The notes under the pieces were generated by a model. That model was not told the origin of the DNA. It saw only the letters and a program-made list of their open reading frames with translations, and did no database searches. A stretch of DNA of 64,000 nucleotides. It comes from an uncultured Bacteroides sp. (GTDB taxonomy: Bacteria > Bacteroidota > Bacteroidia > Bacteroidales > Bacteroidaceae). The position numbers were made by a program, and so were the translations under genes. The DNA lies in the NCBI GenBank assembly GCA_900766005.1, contig CAAFTU010000055.1, positions 1-64,000 of the forward strand, in the 5' to 3' direction. Numbering within the stretch: position 1 is the first letter of the stretch; each line of letters begins with the position of its first letter. This document shows positions 16,437 through 25,271 of this stretch, piece by piece.

Positions 16437-17789
16437 TTACTCTTTCAATTCTGACTCATCCGACGGCTTGGGATGAATCGTAAACTTCACCTTCAGAATA
16501 CGGCGGCTGTCCATCTCCAACACTTCAAACTCATAATTATCATATGCCACCGTCTCGTGCAAGGCTGGAAACTCTCCTTTGATTTCGAGCAACAGACCGG
16601 CCAAGGTATCGGCATCACCCACTACCTTTTCAAACACATCTTCGTCAACTTTCGTTATTTTATAAAAATCAGTAAGCTGGGTCTTTGCCTCAAACACCCA
16701 TGTATGGTCATTCAGTACGACATACGTACGTTCTTCATCATCATACTCATCGTGAATCTCACCCACAATCTCTTCAATGATATCCTCCATAGTAACCAAG
16801 CCGGATGTCCCCCCGAATTCATCCACCACAATGGCTATGTGAATCTTGTTTTCCTGAAAATCACGGAGCAAATCATCAATCATCTTGGTCTCCGGCACAA
16901 AATAAGGAGGACGAATCAGCGACTGCCAACGGAAATTATCGCCCTTATTCAAATGAGGAAGCAAGTCCTTGATGTACAGCACCCCCTTGATGTTGTCGCG
17001 TGAACCGGCATAAATGGGGATACGCGAATAAGCATTATCAATGATACATTTCATCACCTCCTTAAAAGGAGTACGGATATCCAAATCGACCATATCCAGA
17101 CGAGAAGTCATCACCTCCTTCACCGTCTCACCGCCGAAACGGATAATACCTTCAAGAATATTATTCTCCTCCTTCAACTCCGTCTTGTCAGTCAGTTCCA
17201 AAGCCTGTGACAATTCATCCACAGAGATATTGTGGCTTTTCTTAGAAATATGCTTGTTCAAAAAAGCCGTAGAGCTGACCAGCACCGTAGCAATGGGGCG
17301 AAAAATCCTTTCGAGATAATAAATACCAGGAGCAGAGAAACGGCAAAAAGCCAAAGTCTTCTGTGCCGAATAAATCTTCGGCATAATTTCGCCGAACAAA
17401 AGCAACAGGAACGTCAAGATAACCGTGAGTATCAAAAATTCGGCCACCGGTGAATGAAAGACAAACACATCCATGAAGAAGAAATTGCAGAGCATGATTA
17501 TGGTCACATTCACAAAATTGTTCGTAATCAGAATCGTAGCCAGCAAGCGTTCTGAATCACCCAGCAACATGCTGATTTTTTCATCCGAAGGATGTTTCCG
17601 CTCATCGATATCATTCCTATCCGAAGGAGAAAGAGAGAAAAAAGCAATTTCAGATGCCGAAGCAAAGCCCGAAGCAAGCAAAAGAATACCAGCCAAAACA
17701 ATGGCAACCAAGGCTGAAATAGAAGGAGTGTTTACGGTAAAACCGTTGAAAATGTCGGCCAACTGGCCTAAATAACCATCTGAGTCCAA
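16437..17789 (-). CDS. gldE: GldE-like CNNM/CBS-domain transporter
   Basis: A 450-residue membrane protein of the HlyC/CorC (CNNM) family. Order: DUF21/CNNM membrane domain (around 20-205, four helices), two CBS domains (around 225-345, with DEFGGTSGLVTMEDIIEEIVGE) and a C-terminal CorC/HlyC domain (around 360-435). The place next to ssb matches gldE of gliding Bacteroidota, where it supports GldD and the T9SS machinery. In non-gliding gut species it is kept, perhaps for Mg or other cation transport. It is 79 nt past the ssb stop. Confidence 0.85.
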   Translation of the reverse strand: MDSDGYLGQLADIFNGFTVNTPSISALVAIVLAGILLLASGFASASEIAFFSLSPSDRNDIDERKHPSDEKISMLLGDSERLLATILITNNFVNVTIIMLCNFFFMDVFVFHSPVAEFLILTVILTFLLLLFGEIMPKIYSAQKTLAFCRFSAPGIYYLERIFRPIATVLVSSTAFLNKHISKKSHNISVDELSQALELTDKTELKEENNILEGIIRFGGETVKEVMTSRLDMVDLDIRTPFKEVMKCIIDNAYSRIPIYAGSRDNIKGVLYIKDLLPHLNKGDNFRWQSLIRPPYFVPETKMIDDLLRDFQENKIHIAIVVDEFGGTSGLVTMEDIIEEIVGEIHDEYDDEERTYVVLNDHTWVFEAKTQLTDFYKITKVDEDVFEKVVGDADTLAGLLLEIKGEFPALHETVAYDNYEFEVLEMDSRRILKVKFTIHPKPSDESELKE

Positions 17790-17868
17790 AGAATCAATTT
17801 TTTAGTTTAACAAAAGACAATGTGTCAACCGACCTGTAAAAGCGATTGACACATTATCACATATCAAT

Positions 17869-18333
17869 TTAGAACGGCAAATCATCTGCCGGATTATCTT
17901 GCTGTACAGCCTGTACCTGAGATTGCTGTGCCGGCTGAACCGGTTGCGGCTTGACAGTATTGGCGGACTGGTCAGAAGCCGGAGCACCCGAGTTACTGCC
18001 TTTCGGAGAAAGCATTTCCATGTTGTCGATATAAATTTCCGTCACATAACGCAATGCACCCGTCTGGTCACTGTAAGAACGGGTTCTGATTTTACCTTCC
18101 AGATACAGTTTATCCCCCTTGTGAACATATTTGTCTACGATCTCAGCCAAGCGGTTGGATGCAACGATATTATGCCACTCAGTCCTTTCGGGAATTTGGG
18201 TACCATTCTGCAATGTATAGCCGCGTTCTGTCGTAGCCAACGGAAAAGTAGCCACAGCAGAACCGGTATCAAAATACTTCACCCGCGGATCCTGTCCCAC
18301 ATTTCCTATCAATATCACTTTATTTACTGACAT
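17869..18333 (-). CDS. ssb: Single-stranded DNA-binding protein
   Basis: A 154-residue SSB. The OB-fold fills residues 1-110 (begins MSVNKVILIGNVGQDPRV). A Gln/Pro-rich flexible linker follows, and the tail ends DDLPF, the tip that recruits repair and replication proteins. It protects single-stranded DNA in replication and repair. It is followed by gldE and a PPTase gene and preceded by mutY (86-nt gap), all on the minus strand, the usual Bacteroidales order. Confidence 0.97.
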   Translation of the reverse strand: MSVNKVILIGNVGQDPRVKYFDTGSAVATFPLATTERGYTLQNGTQIPERTEWHNIVASNRLAEIVDKYVHKGDKLYLEGKIRTRSYSDQTGALRYVTEIYIDNMEMLSPKGSNSGAPASDQSANTVKPQPVQPAQQSQVQAVQQDNPADDLPF

Positions 18334-18419
18334 ATATGAATCAAGTTTATAGGTCTTTAAATCAAATTTGTGCCAAAATTAAACAGAATAACAATAGTAT
18401 GCAAGCATTGTTAGATTTT

Positions 18420-19469
18420 TTATTGATCTGCCATATACTTCTCCAGAAAGGCATGTACCAAACGGGAAACAGCATACTGATCCAATTCCTCATGGCGGAT
18501 CTTCTGGAAACCGGCAAAGGAAGCAGTAGCCTCCGGTAAACACACCTCGTAGAAGTCGGCATAAATTACCCGGTGTGACAAAACATGCTTTACCCCTTTA
18601 CTGACCAACCGCACCACGGGATGTTCGCCCGGAGCAAGTATCTGCCTGAACTCCGGCAAGGCCAGAAACTGTTCTTCAGATAACGCATCGGCAGTCTCAA
18701 TCAAAGGCAATTCAAAGAGGTTTTTCCAGATATCATTACCCGTCCGTTTATTAATATAAGTATACGCGCCCGCACGTACATAAATATAATTAAAATAGCG
18801 ATTGGTCGTCTTCGTCTTATGCTGCTTCACGGGCAACTGGTTCACCAAACCTTTGGCCAAAGCCACGCAACTGTCGGAGAAAGGACAAAACAAACAGTTG
18901 GGCGACTGCGGGGTGCACTGCAGGGCACCGAAATCCATAATTCCCTGATTGTAAAGAGCCGGTCGCTTTTTATCCATCATTTCATTGGCCAAAGCAGCAA
19001 ACAGTTTTTTTCCAGCCACCGAATCAATGGGAGTATCCACACCTAAATAACGTGCCAGCACCCGATAGACGTTACCGTCTACTACCGCATAAGGCATCCC
19101 ATACGCAAACGAGCAGATGGCAGCAGCCGTATACTCGCCCACCCCTTTCAGCGCCAGCACCCCGGCATAAGTGGAAGGAAAAACACCGTTCATACTCTTG
19201 GCGGCCGCATGAAGATTCCGCGCCCTCGAATAATACCCAAGCCCCTGCCAGTATTTCATCACCTCATCCTCTGAAGCCTCAGCCAGCGTCTGAATATCCG
19301 GGAAACGCTCGATGAAACGGAGATAATAGTCGTACCCCTGAGCCACACGCGTCTGCTGAAGAATGATTTCGGAAATCCAAATCAAATACGGATCGGACGA
19401 CTCGCGCCAAGGCAAATCCCGTTTATTCTCTTCATACCACCCCACAATTCGTTCAGCAAATACCTTCAT
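18420..19469 (-). CDS. mutY: A/G-specific adenine glycosylase
   Basis: A 349-residue base-excision repair enzyme that removes adenine opposite 8-oxoguanine. The helix-hairpin-helix is LKGVGEYTAAAICSF (around 106-120), the catalytic Asp follows in YAVVDGNVYR, and the 4Fe-4S ligands are seen as CTPQSPNCLFCPFSDSC (spacing Cx6Cx2Cx5C). The C-terminal NUDIX-like part (around 225-345) recognises 8-oxoG. It is divergent from the HU gene, with 216 bp between the starts. Confidence 0.96.
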   Translation of the reverse strand: MKVFAERIVGWYEENKRDLPWRESSDPYLIWISEIILQQTRVAQGYDYYLRFIERFPDIQTLAEASEDEVMKYWQGLGYYSRARNLHAAAKSMNGVFPSTYAGVLALKGVGEYTAAAICSFAYGMPYAVVDGNVYRVLARYLGVDTPIDSVAGKKLFAALANEMMDKKRPALYNQGIMDFGALQCTPQSPNCLFCPFSDSCVALAKGLVNQLPVKQHKTKTTNRYFNYIYVRAGAYTYINKRTGNDIWKNLFELPLIETADALSEEQFLALPEFRQILAPGEHPVVRLVSKGVKHVLSHRVIYADFYEVCLPEATASFAGFQKIRHEELDQYAVSRLVHAFLEKYMADQ

Positions 19470-19600
19470 ACCTATATAATCTTACTATGTTCATCAAACT
19501 TTTATCCAAAACACCTTCCAGTTCAGAGCTGCAAAAATAACGTTTTTGAGCCGAAGAAACACCGATGGCACTATTTTTTTAGAAAAATCTGCATGATATA

Positions 19601-19632
19601 TTTTTTTAGGAGCCTAAAAAGCTATATATTTG
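19601..19632 (+). promoter_or_regulatory. HU-gene promoter with palindrome at the -33 region
   Basis: TATATTTG (19625-19632) matches the -7 consensus. Instead of TTTG, the -33 region holds an interrupted palindrome, TTTTTAGG-AG-CCTAAAAA, at about 19603-19620. A DNA-binding protein, perhaps HU or another regulator, could act there. The leader to the ATG is about 50 nt and AT-rich. Confidence 0.5.
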
Positions 19633-19685
19633 CAGTCCAAAAAATTAGCAATAACATAATAGTAACAATATTTTTTTAAGGAAAA

Positions 19686-19961
19686 ATGACTAAAGCAGAT
19701 ATTGTAAACGAAATTACAAAGAAAACTGGGATTGACAAGCAGACTGTTCTTACTACAGTTGAAGCCTTCATGGATGCTGTAAAAGATTCATTATCAAATG
19801 ATGAGAACGTGTACTTACGTGGATTCGGTAGTTTCGTAGTTAAGAAAAGAGCTCAAAAAACAGCTCGTAATATTTCCAAGAATACGACTATCATCATCCC
19901 CGAACACAACATCCCGGCTTTCAAACCGGCTAAGACATTTACACTTTCAGTAAAGAAATAA
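19686..19961 (+). CDS. HU/IHF-family DNA-binding protein
   Basis: A 91-residue nucleoid protein, the standard HU length. The N-terminal helical dimer part (1-45) is followed by the beta-arm region with RGFGSFVVKKR (around 45-55) and a C-terminal NIPAFKPAKTFTLSVK. It bends and packs DNA as a dimer. Next on the strand are a 30-residue basic peptide (34-nt gap) and RNase G, a conserved order in Bacteroidales. Confidence 0.96.
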   Translation: MTKADIVNEITKKTGIDKQTVLTTVEAFMDAVKDSLSNDENVYLRGFGSFVVKKRAQKTARNISKNTTIIIPEHNIPAFKPAKTFTLSVKK

Positions 19962-19995
19962 TAAACAAGAGTATTAACCCATAAAATGTGAAGCT

Positions 19996-20088
19996 ATGCC
20001 AAGCGGAAAAAAGAAAAAAAGACATAAAATGTCTACGCACAAGCGTAAAAAAAGATTAAGAAAGAACAGACATAAAAGCAAAAAATAA
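19996..20088 (+). CDS. 30-residue basic peptide, COX24/AURKAIP1 (mS38)-like
   Basis: A very small gene of 30 codons plus stop; the peptide starts MPSGKKKKRHKMSTHKRKKR and is almost all Lys, Arg and His. The HKMxTHKRKKRLRKNR pattern resembles the DUF1713/COX24 C-terminal family, which includes mitoribosomal protein mS38 (AURKAIP1). Such peptides are often missed in annotation. A ribosomal role is likely from family and composition, not shown here. It follows the HU gene by 34 nt and ends before a strong hairpin (20114-20158). Confidence 0.8.
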   Translation: MPSGKKKKRHKMSTHKRKKRLRKNRHKSKK

Positions 20089-20113
20089 TTTTTTTGTCTG
20101 ATCGCACAGAAAT

Positions 20114-20158
20114 AAAGAACAAACTTGTGAAGCACAAAGTCTTTCAAGTTTGTTCTTT
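20114..20158 (+). terminator. Strong hairpin after the HU/small-peptide unit
   Basis: A perfect 14-bp stem, AAAGAACAAACTTG (20114-20127) with CAAGTTTGTTCTTT (20145-20158), 17-nt loop. The T-rich 3' arm supports a terminator. A second inverted repeat, GAACAATT/AATTGTTC around a run of 13 T (20181-20207), follows before the RNase G gene and may be a further stop or a slippage-prone leader. Confidence 0.65.
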
Positions 20159-20246
20159 GTTTAAGTAGCTAACTTGAAGTGAACAATTTTTTTTTTTTTA
20201 ATTGTTCATATATATGAGATTCATTCAATAATAAGGAAGCAAAACA

Positions 20247-21821
20247 GTGACAAGCGAATTAGTAGTAGACGTACAGCCCAAAGAGGTATCAATCGCCCTT
20301 CTTGAAGACAAAAGTCTGGTGGAACTCCAAAGTGAAGGACGAAGTATATCTTTTTCAGTAGGCAATATGTATTTGGGACGTATCAAGAAATTGATGCCGG
20401 GACTGAATGCATGCTTTGTGGACGTCGGTTACGAGAAAGATGCTTTCCTTCATTACCTTGACCTGGGTCCTCAATTCAACTCTCTGGAGAAGTTTGTAAA
20501 GCAGACTTTAAGCGATAGGAAAAAGCTGACATCCATTAGTAAAGCAACCCTGCTTCCCGATCTTGACAAGGACGGAACAGTGTCTAATACACTCAAGGTG
20601 GGACAAGAAGTAGTGGTGCAAATCGTCAAAGAGCCTATCTCAACTAAAGGACCGAGACTGACATCCGAAATTTCATTTGCCGGACGTTATCTCGTACTGA
20701 TTCCTTTCAACGATAAGGTTTCTGTATCACAAAAAATTAAATCAAGTGAAGAACGTGCCCGTCTGAAACAATTGCTGATGAGCATCAAGCCTAAAAACTT
20801 TGGTGTGATTGTACGCACTGTAGCCGAAGGAAAGCGCGTGGCCGAACTTGATGCTGAGCTTAAAGTTCTCGTCAAACATTGGGAAGAAGCAGTGGTAAAA
20901 ATTCAGAAAGCCACTAAGTATCCGACATTGATTTACGAAGAGACCAGCCGTGCCGTAGGCCTGCTGCGTGATCTTTTCAACCCATCTTTTGAAAATATTT
21001 ACGTCAATGACGAGGCTGTGTACAACGAAATCAAAGATTACGTTTCACTGATTGCCCCCGAACGGGCCAATATCGTGAAATGGTACAAAGGCCAACTTCC
21101 CATTTACGACAATTTCGGTATCACCAAACAGATTAAATCTTCTTTTGGTAAAACCATCTCTTACAAAAGCGGTGCTTATCTGATTATCGAACATACAGAA
21201 GCACTTCATGTGGTAGATGTAAACAGCGGTAATCGAGCTAAAAATGCCAACGGACAAGAAGGCAATGCCCTTGAAGTCAACTTAGGCGCAGCCGATGAGC
21301 TTGCTCGTCAATTACGACTGAGAGATATGGGAGGTATCATTGTTGTAGACTTCATCGACATGAATGAAGCTGAGAATCGTCAGAAGCTTTACGAACGTAT
21401 GTGTGCCAACATGCAGAAAGACAGAGCACGGCATAATATCTTGCCGCTTAGTAAATTTGGCTTAATGCAGATAACACGGCAACGTGTACGCCCGGCTATG
21501 GACGTCAACACAACCGAAACCTGTCCTACTTGTTTCGGAAAGGGGACCATCAAATCTTCTATTCTCTTTACAGATACATTAGAGAGCAAAATTGATTACT
21601 TGGTCAACAAACTGAAGGTAAAAAAATTCTCGCTACACGTCCATCCGTATGTTGCCGCTTACATCAATCAGGGCATTGTTTCCCTGAAACGTAAATGGCA
21701 AATGCAATATGGATTCGGTATCAAGATTATTCCCAGTCAGAAACTCGCATTCCTGCAATATGTGTTCTACGACACACAGGGTGAAGAAATTGACATGAAG
21801 GAGGAAATTGAAATCAAATAA
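20247..21821 (+). CDS. rng: Ribonuclease G/E family endonuclease
   Basis: A 524-residue RNase E/G catalytic protein without the long C-terminal scaffold of RNase E, so of RNase G size. It has an S1 RNA-binding part (around 35-130), the Mg-binding DVNSGNR and DFIDM sites (around 325 and 370), and the zinc-link motif CPTCFGKG (around 428). It processes rRNA and mRNA. The start is a GTG at 20247 with AAGGAAG about 8 nt before it. No better ATG lies upstream in frame. A terminator follows at 21827-21866. Confidence 0.94.
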   Translation: MTSELVVDVQPKEVSIALLEDKSLVELQSEGRSISFSVGNMYLGRIKKLMPGLNACFVDVGYEKDAFLHYLDLGPQFNSLEKFVKQTLSDRKKLTSISKATLLPDLDKDGTVSNTLKVGQEVVVQIVKEPISTKGPRLTSEISFAGRYLVLIPFNDKVSVSQKIKSSEERARLKQLLMSIKPKNFGVIVRTVAEGKRVAELDAELKVLVKHWEEAVVKIQKATKYPTLIYEETSRAVGLLRDLFNPSFENIYVNDEAVYNEIKDYVSLIAPERANIVKWYKGQLPIYDNFGITKQIKSSFGKTISYKSGAYLIIEHTEALHVVDVNSGNRAKNANGQEGNALEVNLGAADELARQLRLRDMGGIIVVDFIDMNEAENRQKLYERMCANMQKDRARHNILPLSKFGLMQITRQRVRPAMDVNTTETCPTCFGKGTIKSSILFTDTLESKIDYLVNKLKVKKFSLHVHPYVAAYINQGIVSLKRKWQMQYGFGIKIIPSQKLAFLQYVFYDTQGEEIDMKEEIEIK

Positions 21822-21826
21822 ACAAA

Positions 21827-21866
21827 AAGGCGGCTCGTTTACACGGGTCGCCTTCTGTTTTTTATA
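21827..21866 (+). terminator. Terminator after rng
   Basis: AAGGCG (21827-21832) pairs with CGCCTT (21849-21854), followed by CTGTTTTTTAT. It starts 5 nt after the stop codon. Confidence 0.75.
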
Positions 21867-21900
21867 CTACTATTCAGCTTACTTTTTATTCAAATCATTT

Positions 21901-23073
21901 TTAAAAAGCAAGATGATAAATCTCCCTACAATCATCCATGGTCAAAGACACATACTCACCCAGACGCTCTCCCTTATTCTGGCGCAAGCTCTCGATAAGC
22001 CGGTCGACATCAGGCTGTGCGATTCCCAATTCACGGAAAGTGACCGGCAGCCCTATAGACGTGAAGAATGCCTTCAGACGAGCAATGCCCTCGAAAGCCA
22101 TCGCCTTCAAGTCGTCTGATTCAGCTACCCCCCACACCCGATTAGCGAATTGAGCAATCTTATGCGGATGATGTTCCGCCATCCATGTCATCCAAGCAGG
22201 AAAGACAACGGCCAGCCCTGCACCATGCGTCACATCATAAATAGCACTGATTTCGTGTTCCAGAGCATGAGAAGACCAGTCTTCTACACGACCCACCCCA
22301 CAAGTACCATTATGAGCCATAGTGCCACACCACATCAAGTTGGCACGTGCGTCATAATTCTCGGGATCAACCATCACCCGCTTGGCTTCCTTCACAATGG
22401 CCAGCAAAGTACCCTCACACAACCGGTCACTAATTTCCACCTCCTCTGTATTAGTGAAATACCGCTCCATAATATGCGCCATCATATCGGCTACCCCTGA
22501 AGCTGTCTGATAAGGAGGCAACGTAAACGTCAGTTCGGGATTCATCACAGCAAACACCGGACGCAAATGCTCCGGAGACCGAACGCCCAATTTTCGCAAG
22601 CCATCTACTTTCGTTATCACAGCATTGCCCGAACCTTCACTGCCGGCAGCCGGAATCGTAAGCACCACTGCCACTTTCAAAGCCTGCTCCACCTGCACTT
22701 TACCCGCGAAAAAATCCCAGAAATCACCATCGTACAGCGCCCCAGCAGCAATAGCCTTGGCAGTATCAATCACCGAACCGCCCCCTACTGCCAGCAGCAT
22801 ATCCACTTCCTCTTGCCGGCAGAGCGAAATTCCTTCATATACCTTAGCATCGATGGGGTTGGGTTGCACACCACCCAGCAAGCAATAGGCAATGTGAGCC
22901 TCCTTCAAAGCCTGCTCAATACGATTCAGCAAACCGCTACGCACCACCGAACCGCCACCATACACAATCATCACTTTCTTTGCTCCATATTTCTGAAGCA
23001 AAGCACCCGTCTGTTTTTCAGTGCCTCTTCCAAAAACAAACTCAGTAGGACTATAAAAAACAAAATTATTCAT
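21901..23073 (-). CDS. Iron-containing alcohol dehydrogenase (YqhD/BDH type)
   Basis: A 390-residue group III alcohol dehydrogenase that reduces aldehydes with NAD(P)H. The cofactor loop GGGSVIDTAKA (around 97-107) is clear. Metal ligands lie in the ADMMAHIMERY region (around 196) and in the two His segments SSHALEHE and THGAGLA (around 270-290). It follows the PAP2 gene by 48 nt on the same strand, so it may be the last gene of the inositol-lipid transcript. A role in lipid or sphingoid aldehyde metabolism is possible but speculative; a fermentative role is the default. Confidence 0.92.
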   Translation of the reverse strand: MNNFVFYSPTEFVFGRGTEKQTGALLQKYGAKKVMIVYGGGSVVRSGLLNRIEQALKEAHIAYCLLGGVQPNPIDAKVYEGISLCRQEEVDMLLAVGGGSVIDTAKAIAAGALYDGDFWDFFAGKVQVEQALKVAVVLTIPAAGSEGSGNAVITKVDGLRKLGVRSPEHLRPVFAVMNPELTFTLPPYQTASGVADMMAHIMERYFTNTEEVEISDRLCEGTLLAIVKEAKRVMVDPENYDARANLMWCGTMAHNGTCGVGRVEDWSSHALEHEISAIYDVTHGAGLAVVFPAWMTWMAEHHPHKIAQFANRVWGVAESDDLKAMAFEGIARLKAFFTSIGLPVTFRELGIAQPDVDRLIESLRQNKGERLGEYVSLTMDDCREIYHLAF

Positions 23074-23121
23074 TACTGTCTTCGTTTACCAACTTAAATC
23101 AACATTCCACAGACACCCGAC

Positions 23122-24063
23122 CTATTCAATATAAGCCTGGTATCTATCAAAGAATTTCTTAAAACCACTGAGGCGCATCAATCCGTATTCAAAAATGAGC
23201 CAGCCAAGCAAAGCACAAGAAATACCCAGCAACACATCGATGATATAATGATGAGAAGAATACACAGCTGTACCCCAAATACCCACCATGATGACAGCAA
23301 AAAGAGCGATAATATACCAACGGCATTTGCCGACAACGGCATAAATCAAAGCAACTACCATATAAGCAGCATGCAAAGAAGGAACAGCAGCAAATACATT
23401 GGCATTGCGTCCGTAGATGGAATCAAAGACCGAAATACCGAAAAAGGCATCAAAACGTCCCAGTCCCGCCACATTGCCCGGAGTGTTCAGTACAGGTTCA
23501 AAGCCATAATTGATGGCATACCAAGGCGGAGCAGCCGGATGAATGTAATATCCCGCAAAGCCTATCAGGTTGACAAACAGGAACACCATGGCAAAACGTA
23601 GATAGAGATTACGTTTCTTCTTGAAATAAAGACAAATACCAAAAAGCATCGGTACCGGCACCCAACACAGATAAAAAATACCTGCAAATATATCGGCGAT
23701 GGTACAGTTGTGTGCAGCAAAGTATTCACAAGGAGTCACCCGGACACCATTATCCATCACACCAAACAAAGACTTTTCCAGTTCATACAGACCAGCCACA
23801 TCAATGGGATTCACCTCATAATTAGGACAAATGCGCATCCAGTCGTAAGAAATGCCGAAAAGGGCAAAAGGAATCAGGGCAACCGCCAACTTACGAGTGG
23901 GCAACCCCATAAAAAACAAAAGCAAATACAGCCCTGCTATCATCAAGTGTTCCGAACGGAATCCGATAAAGACACTTGTCATCAGCAAGAAAAAGCCCAT
24001 ACAAGCCAAAACGGTCAACGTTTCTCTTCTCGAAGGTTTCTGATTGTTCTTTAACATCGACAT
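23122..24063 (-). CDS. PAP2/AUR1-like membrane enzyme, probable inositol phosphorylceramide synthase
   Basis: A 313-residue protein with about six membrane helices. PAP2 motifs are PSLHAAY (His231) and SSHHYIIDV (His272, Asp276), which give the catalytic pair; the segment YYIHPAAPPWY (around 173-182) is typical of the AUR1-like branch. Fungal AUR1 and its Bacteroides counterpart move phosphoinositol from phosphatidylinositol to ceramide. The neighbours make myo-inositol phosphate and a CDP-alcohol transfer, which supports this substrate. It starts 9 nt after the CDP-alcohol transferase stop. A plain lipid phosphatase cannot be ruled out by sequence. Confidence 0.85.
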   Translation of the reverse strand: MSMLKNNQKPSRRETLTVLACMGFFLLMTSVFIGFRSEHLMIAGLYLLLFFMGLPTRKLAVALIPFALFGISYDWMRICPNYEVNPIDVAGLYELEKSLFGVMDNGVRVTPCEYFAAHNCTIADIFAGIFYLCWVPVPMLFGICLYFKKKRNLYLRFAMVFLFVNLIGFAGYYIHPAAPPWYAINYGFEPVLNTPGNVAGLGRFDAFFGISVFDSIYGRNANVFAAVPSLHAAYMVVALIYAVVGKCRWYIIALFAVIMVGIWGTAVYSSHHYIIDVLLGISCALLGWLIFEYGLMRLSGFKKFFDRYQAYIE

Positions 24064-24072
24064 AACTTCCTC

Positions 24073-24723
24073 TTACTCCTTCATTACTTTATAACAATGT
24101 CTCACACGAACAAAGGCCGTGATATTGGCAAAGACAGCCACCACAGCCAAAGGAACAACCAAAATCAGAATCGGATCAAAAGCGGTAACATCACTAAATA
24201 TACCACAGAACAAAGCACCGAGACTAGTCAGTACCACCCGTTCGGGACGCTGCATGAATCCTACCTTACACTCGATACCCAATCCTTCGGCACGAGCACG
24301 CACATAACTGACCATCAACGAACCCATTAGAGCTACAAAAGCAATGATCACATACAAATAGTAATCCTTCATTGCCAGGTAAGCAGAAATACCAAACAAC
24401 GTCACCAGTTCGCTGTAACGGTCGAGAACAGAGTCATAAAGAGCGCCAAACTTGGAGCTCATGTTGCCCAAACGTGCCAGACGGCCGTCCATCATATCAA
24501 ACAAGCCGGCAAAAAGCACCATACCGCCTGCCCATCCAATCATCGAAAGGCCCTCACCTTCACTATTCATCCCGGCGTAAACAAACATACCCGCTGCTAC
24601 AACATTCAAGATAAAACCAGTGGTCGTGATAAAGTTAGGAGTAATACCCACCTTGATCATCCCACGGATAAAAGGATTGATAATCTTATAAATCAACTGC
24701 TGTAAAAAATCTCTGTAATTCAT
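24073..24723 (-). CDS. CDP-alcohol phosphatidyltransferase, probable phosphatidylinositol-phosphate synthase
   Basis: A 216-residue membrane enzyme with the complete family motif: Asp76, Asp79, Gly80, Ala83, Arg84, Gly93, Asp97, Asp101. Five to six helices are predicted. It displaces CMP from CDP-diacylglycerol with an alcohol or sugar phosphate. In the described Bacteroides pathway the acceptor is inositol 1-phosphate and the product phosphatidylinositol phosphate. Here the neighbouring inositol-phosphate synthase and PgpA-like phosphatase favour that reaction over phosphatidylglycerol phosphate synthesis. The gap to the GtrA gene is 35 nt. Confidence 0.9.
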   Translation of the reverse strand: MNYRDFLQQLIYKIINPFIRGMIKVGITPNFITTTGFILNVVAAGMFVYAGMNSEGEGLSMIGWAGGMVLFAGLFDMMDGRLARLGNMSSKFGALYDSVLDRYSELVTLFGISAYLAMKDYYLYVIIAFVALMGSLMVSYVRARAEGLGIECKVGFMQRPERVVLTSLGALFCGIFSDVTAFDPILILVVPLAVVAVFANITAFVRVRHCYKVMKE

Positions 24724-24758
24724 GTTTCTAAATTTGTTTATATATAAAAATCTTCAGT

Positions 24759-25271
24759 TTATTCCGCTTCCTGTGAATCGCTTTTTCCAAGCAGACTCTT
24801 AATATCAATATTCCGGTATACAAACCAACGCTGCATGTTGTAATTCCAAAACAAAGCAACGATAATGGCCACTATCACCTTAGGGATGATGAAGAAATCA
24901 CCGAAATACAAACTCAACGTATCACGCACCCAAGGAATCTTTGCCAACGATTCGGTTAGCGCATACGTACCCCATGTGTTCAGCCAGACACTGCAAAGCC
25001 ACACAATGACAAACTTTGCAGCCACGTTCGTTTTTTTCCCTTTCGATTTAAAGGTCCATTTATAGTTAATGATTCCGTTGACGATTCCCCCGCAGAGAGC
25101 TCCTGTCAAGGTAGCATATACATAGTATATGTCAAACAGACTCACAAGAAGAATCGTAACAAAAAAGTCAGAAACGGTGGCCATCTGAGCCGAAAGCTGC
25201 GCCCGTAGAAACATAAAGACACCCCCTTTCTGTGAAATCATCCGCGCTACCTTTCTCAACCAATCACCCAT
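24759..25271 (-). CDS. GtrA-family membrane protein
   Basis: A 170-residue protein with four hydrophobic helices (around 30-50, 55-70, 82-105, 120-145) and the GtrA fold. Family members move polyprenyl-linked sugars or are of unknown role in lipid and polysaccharide export. It overlaps the PgpA-like gene by 16 bp and precedes the CDP-alcohol transferase, so it belongs to the inositol-lipid unit. Flipping of a lipid intermediate to the periplasmic face is a reasonable guess but not shown. Confidence 0.85.
   Translation of the reverse strand: MGDWLRKVARMISQKGGVFMFLRAQLSAQMATVSDFFVTILLVSLFDIYYVYATLTGALCGGIVNGIINYKWTFKSKGKKTNVAAKFVIVWLCSVWLNTWGTYALTESLAKIPWVRDTLSLYFGDFFIIPKVIVAIIVALFWNYNMQRWFVYRNIDIKSLLGKSDSQEAE

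Noticed and set aside
21901..23073. Glycerol dehydrogenase
   Set aside because: Sequence motifs and length fit the YqhD/butanol dehydrogenase branch better.
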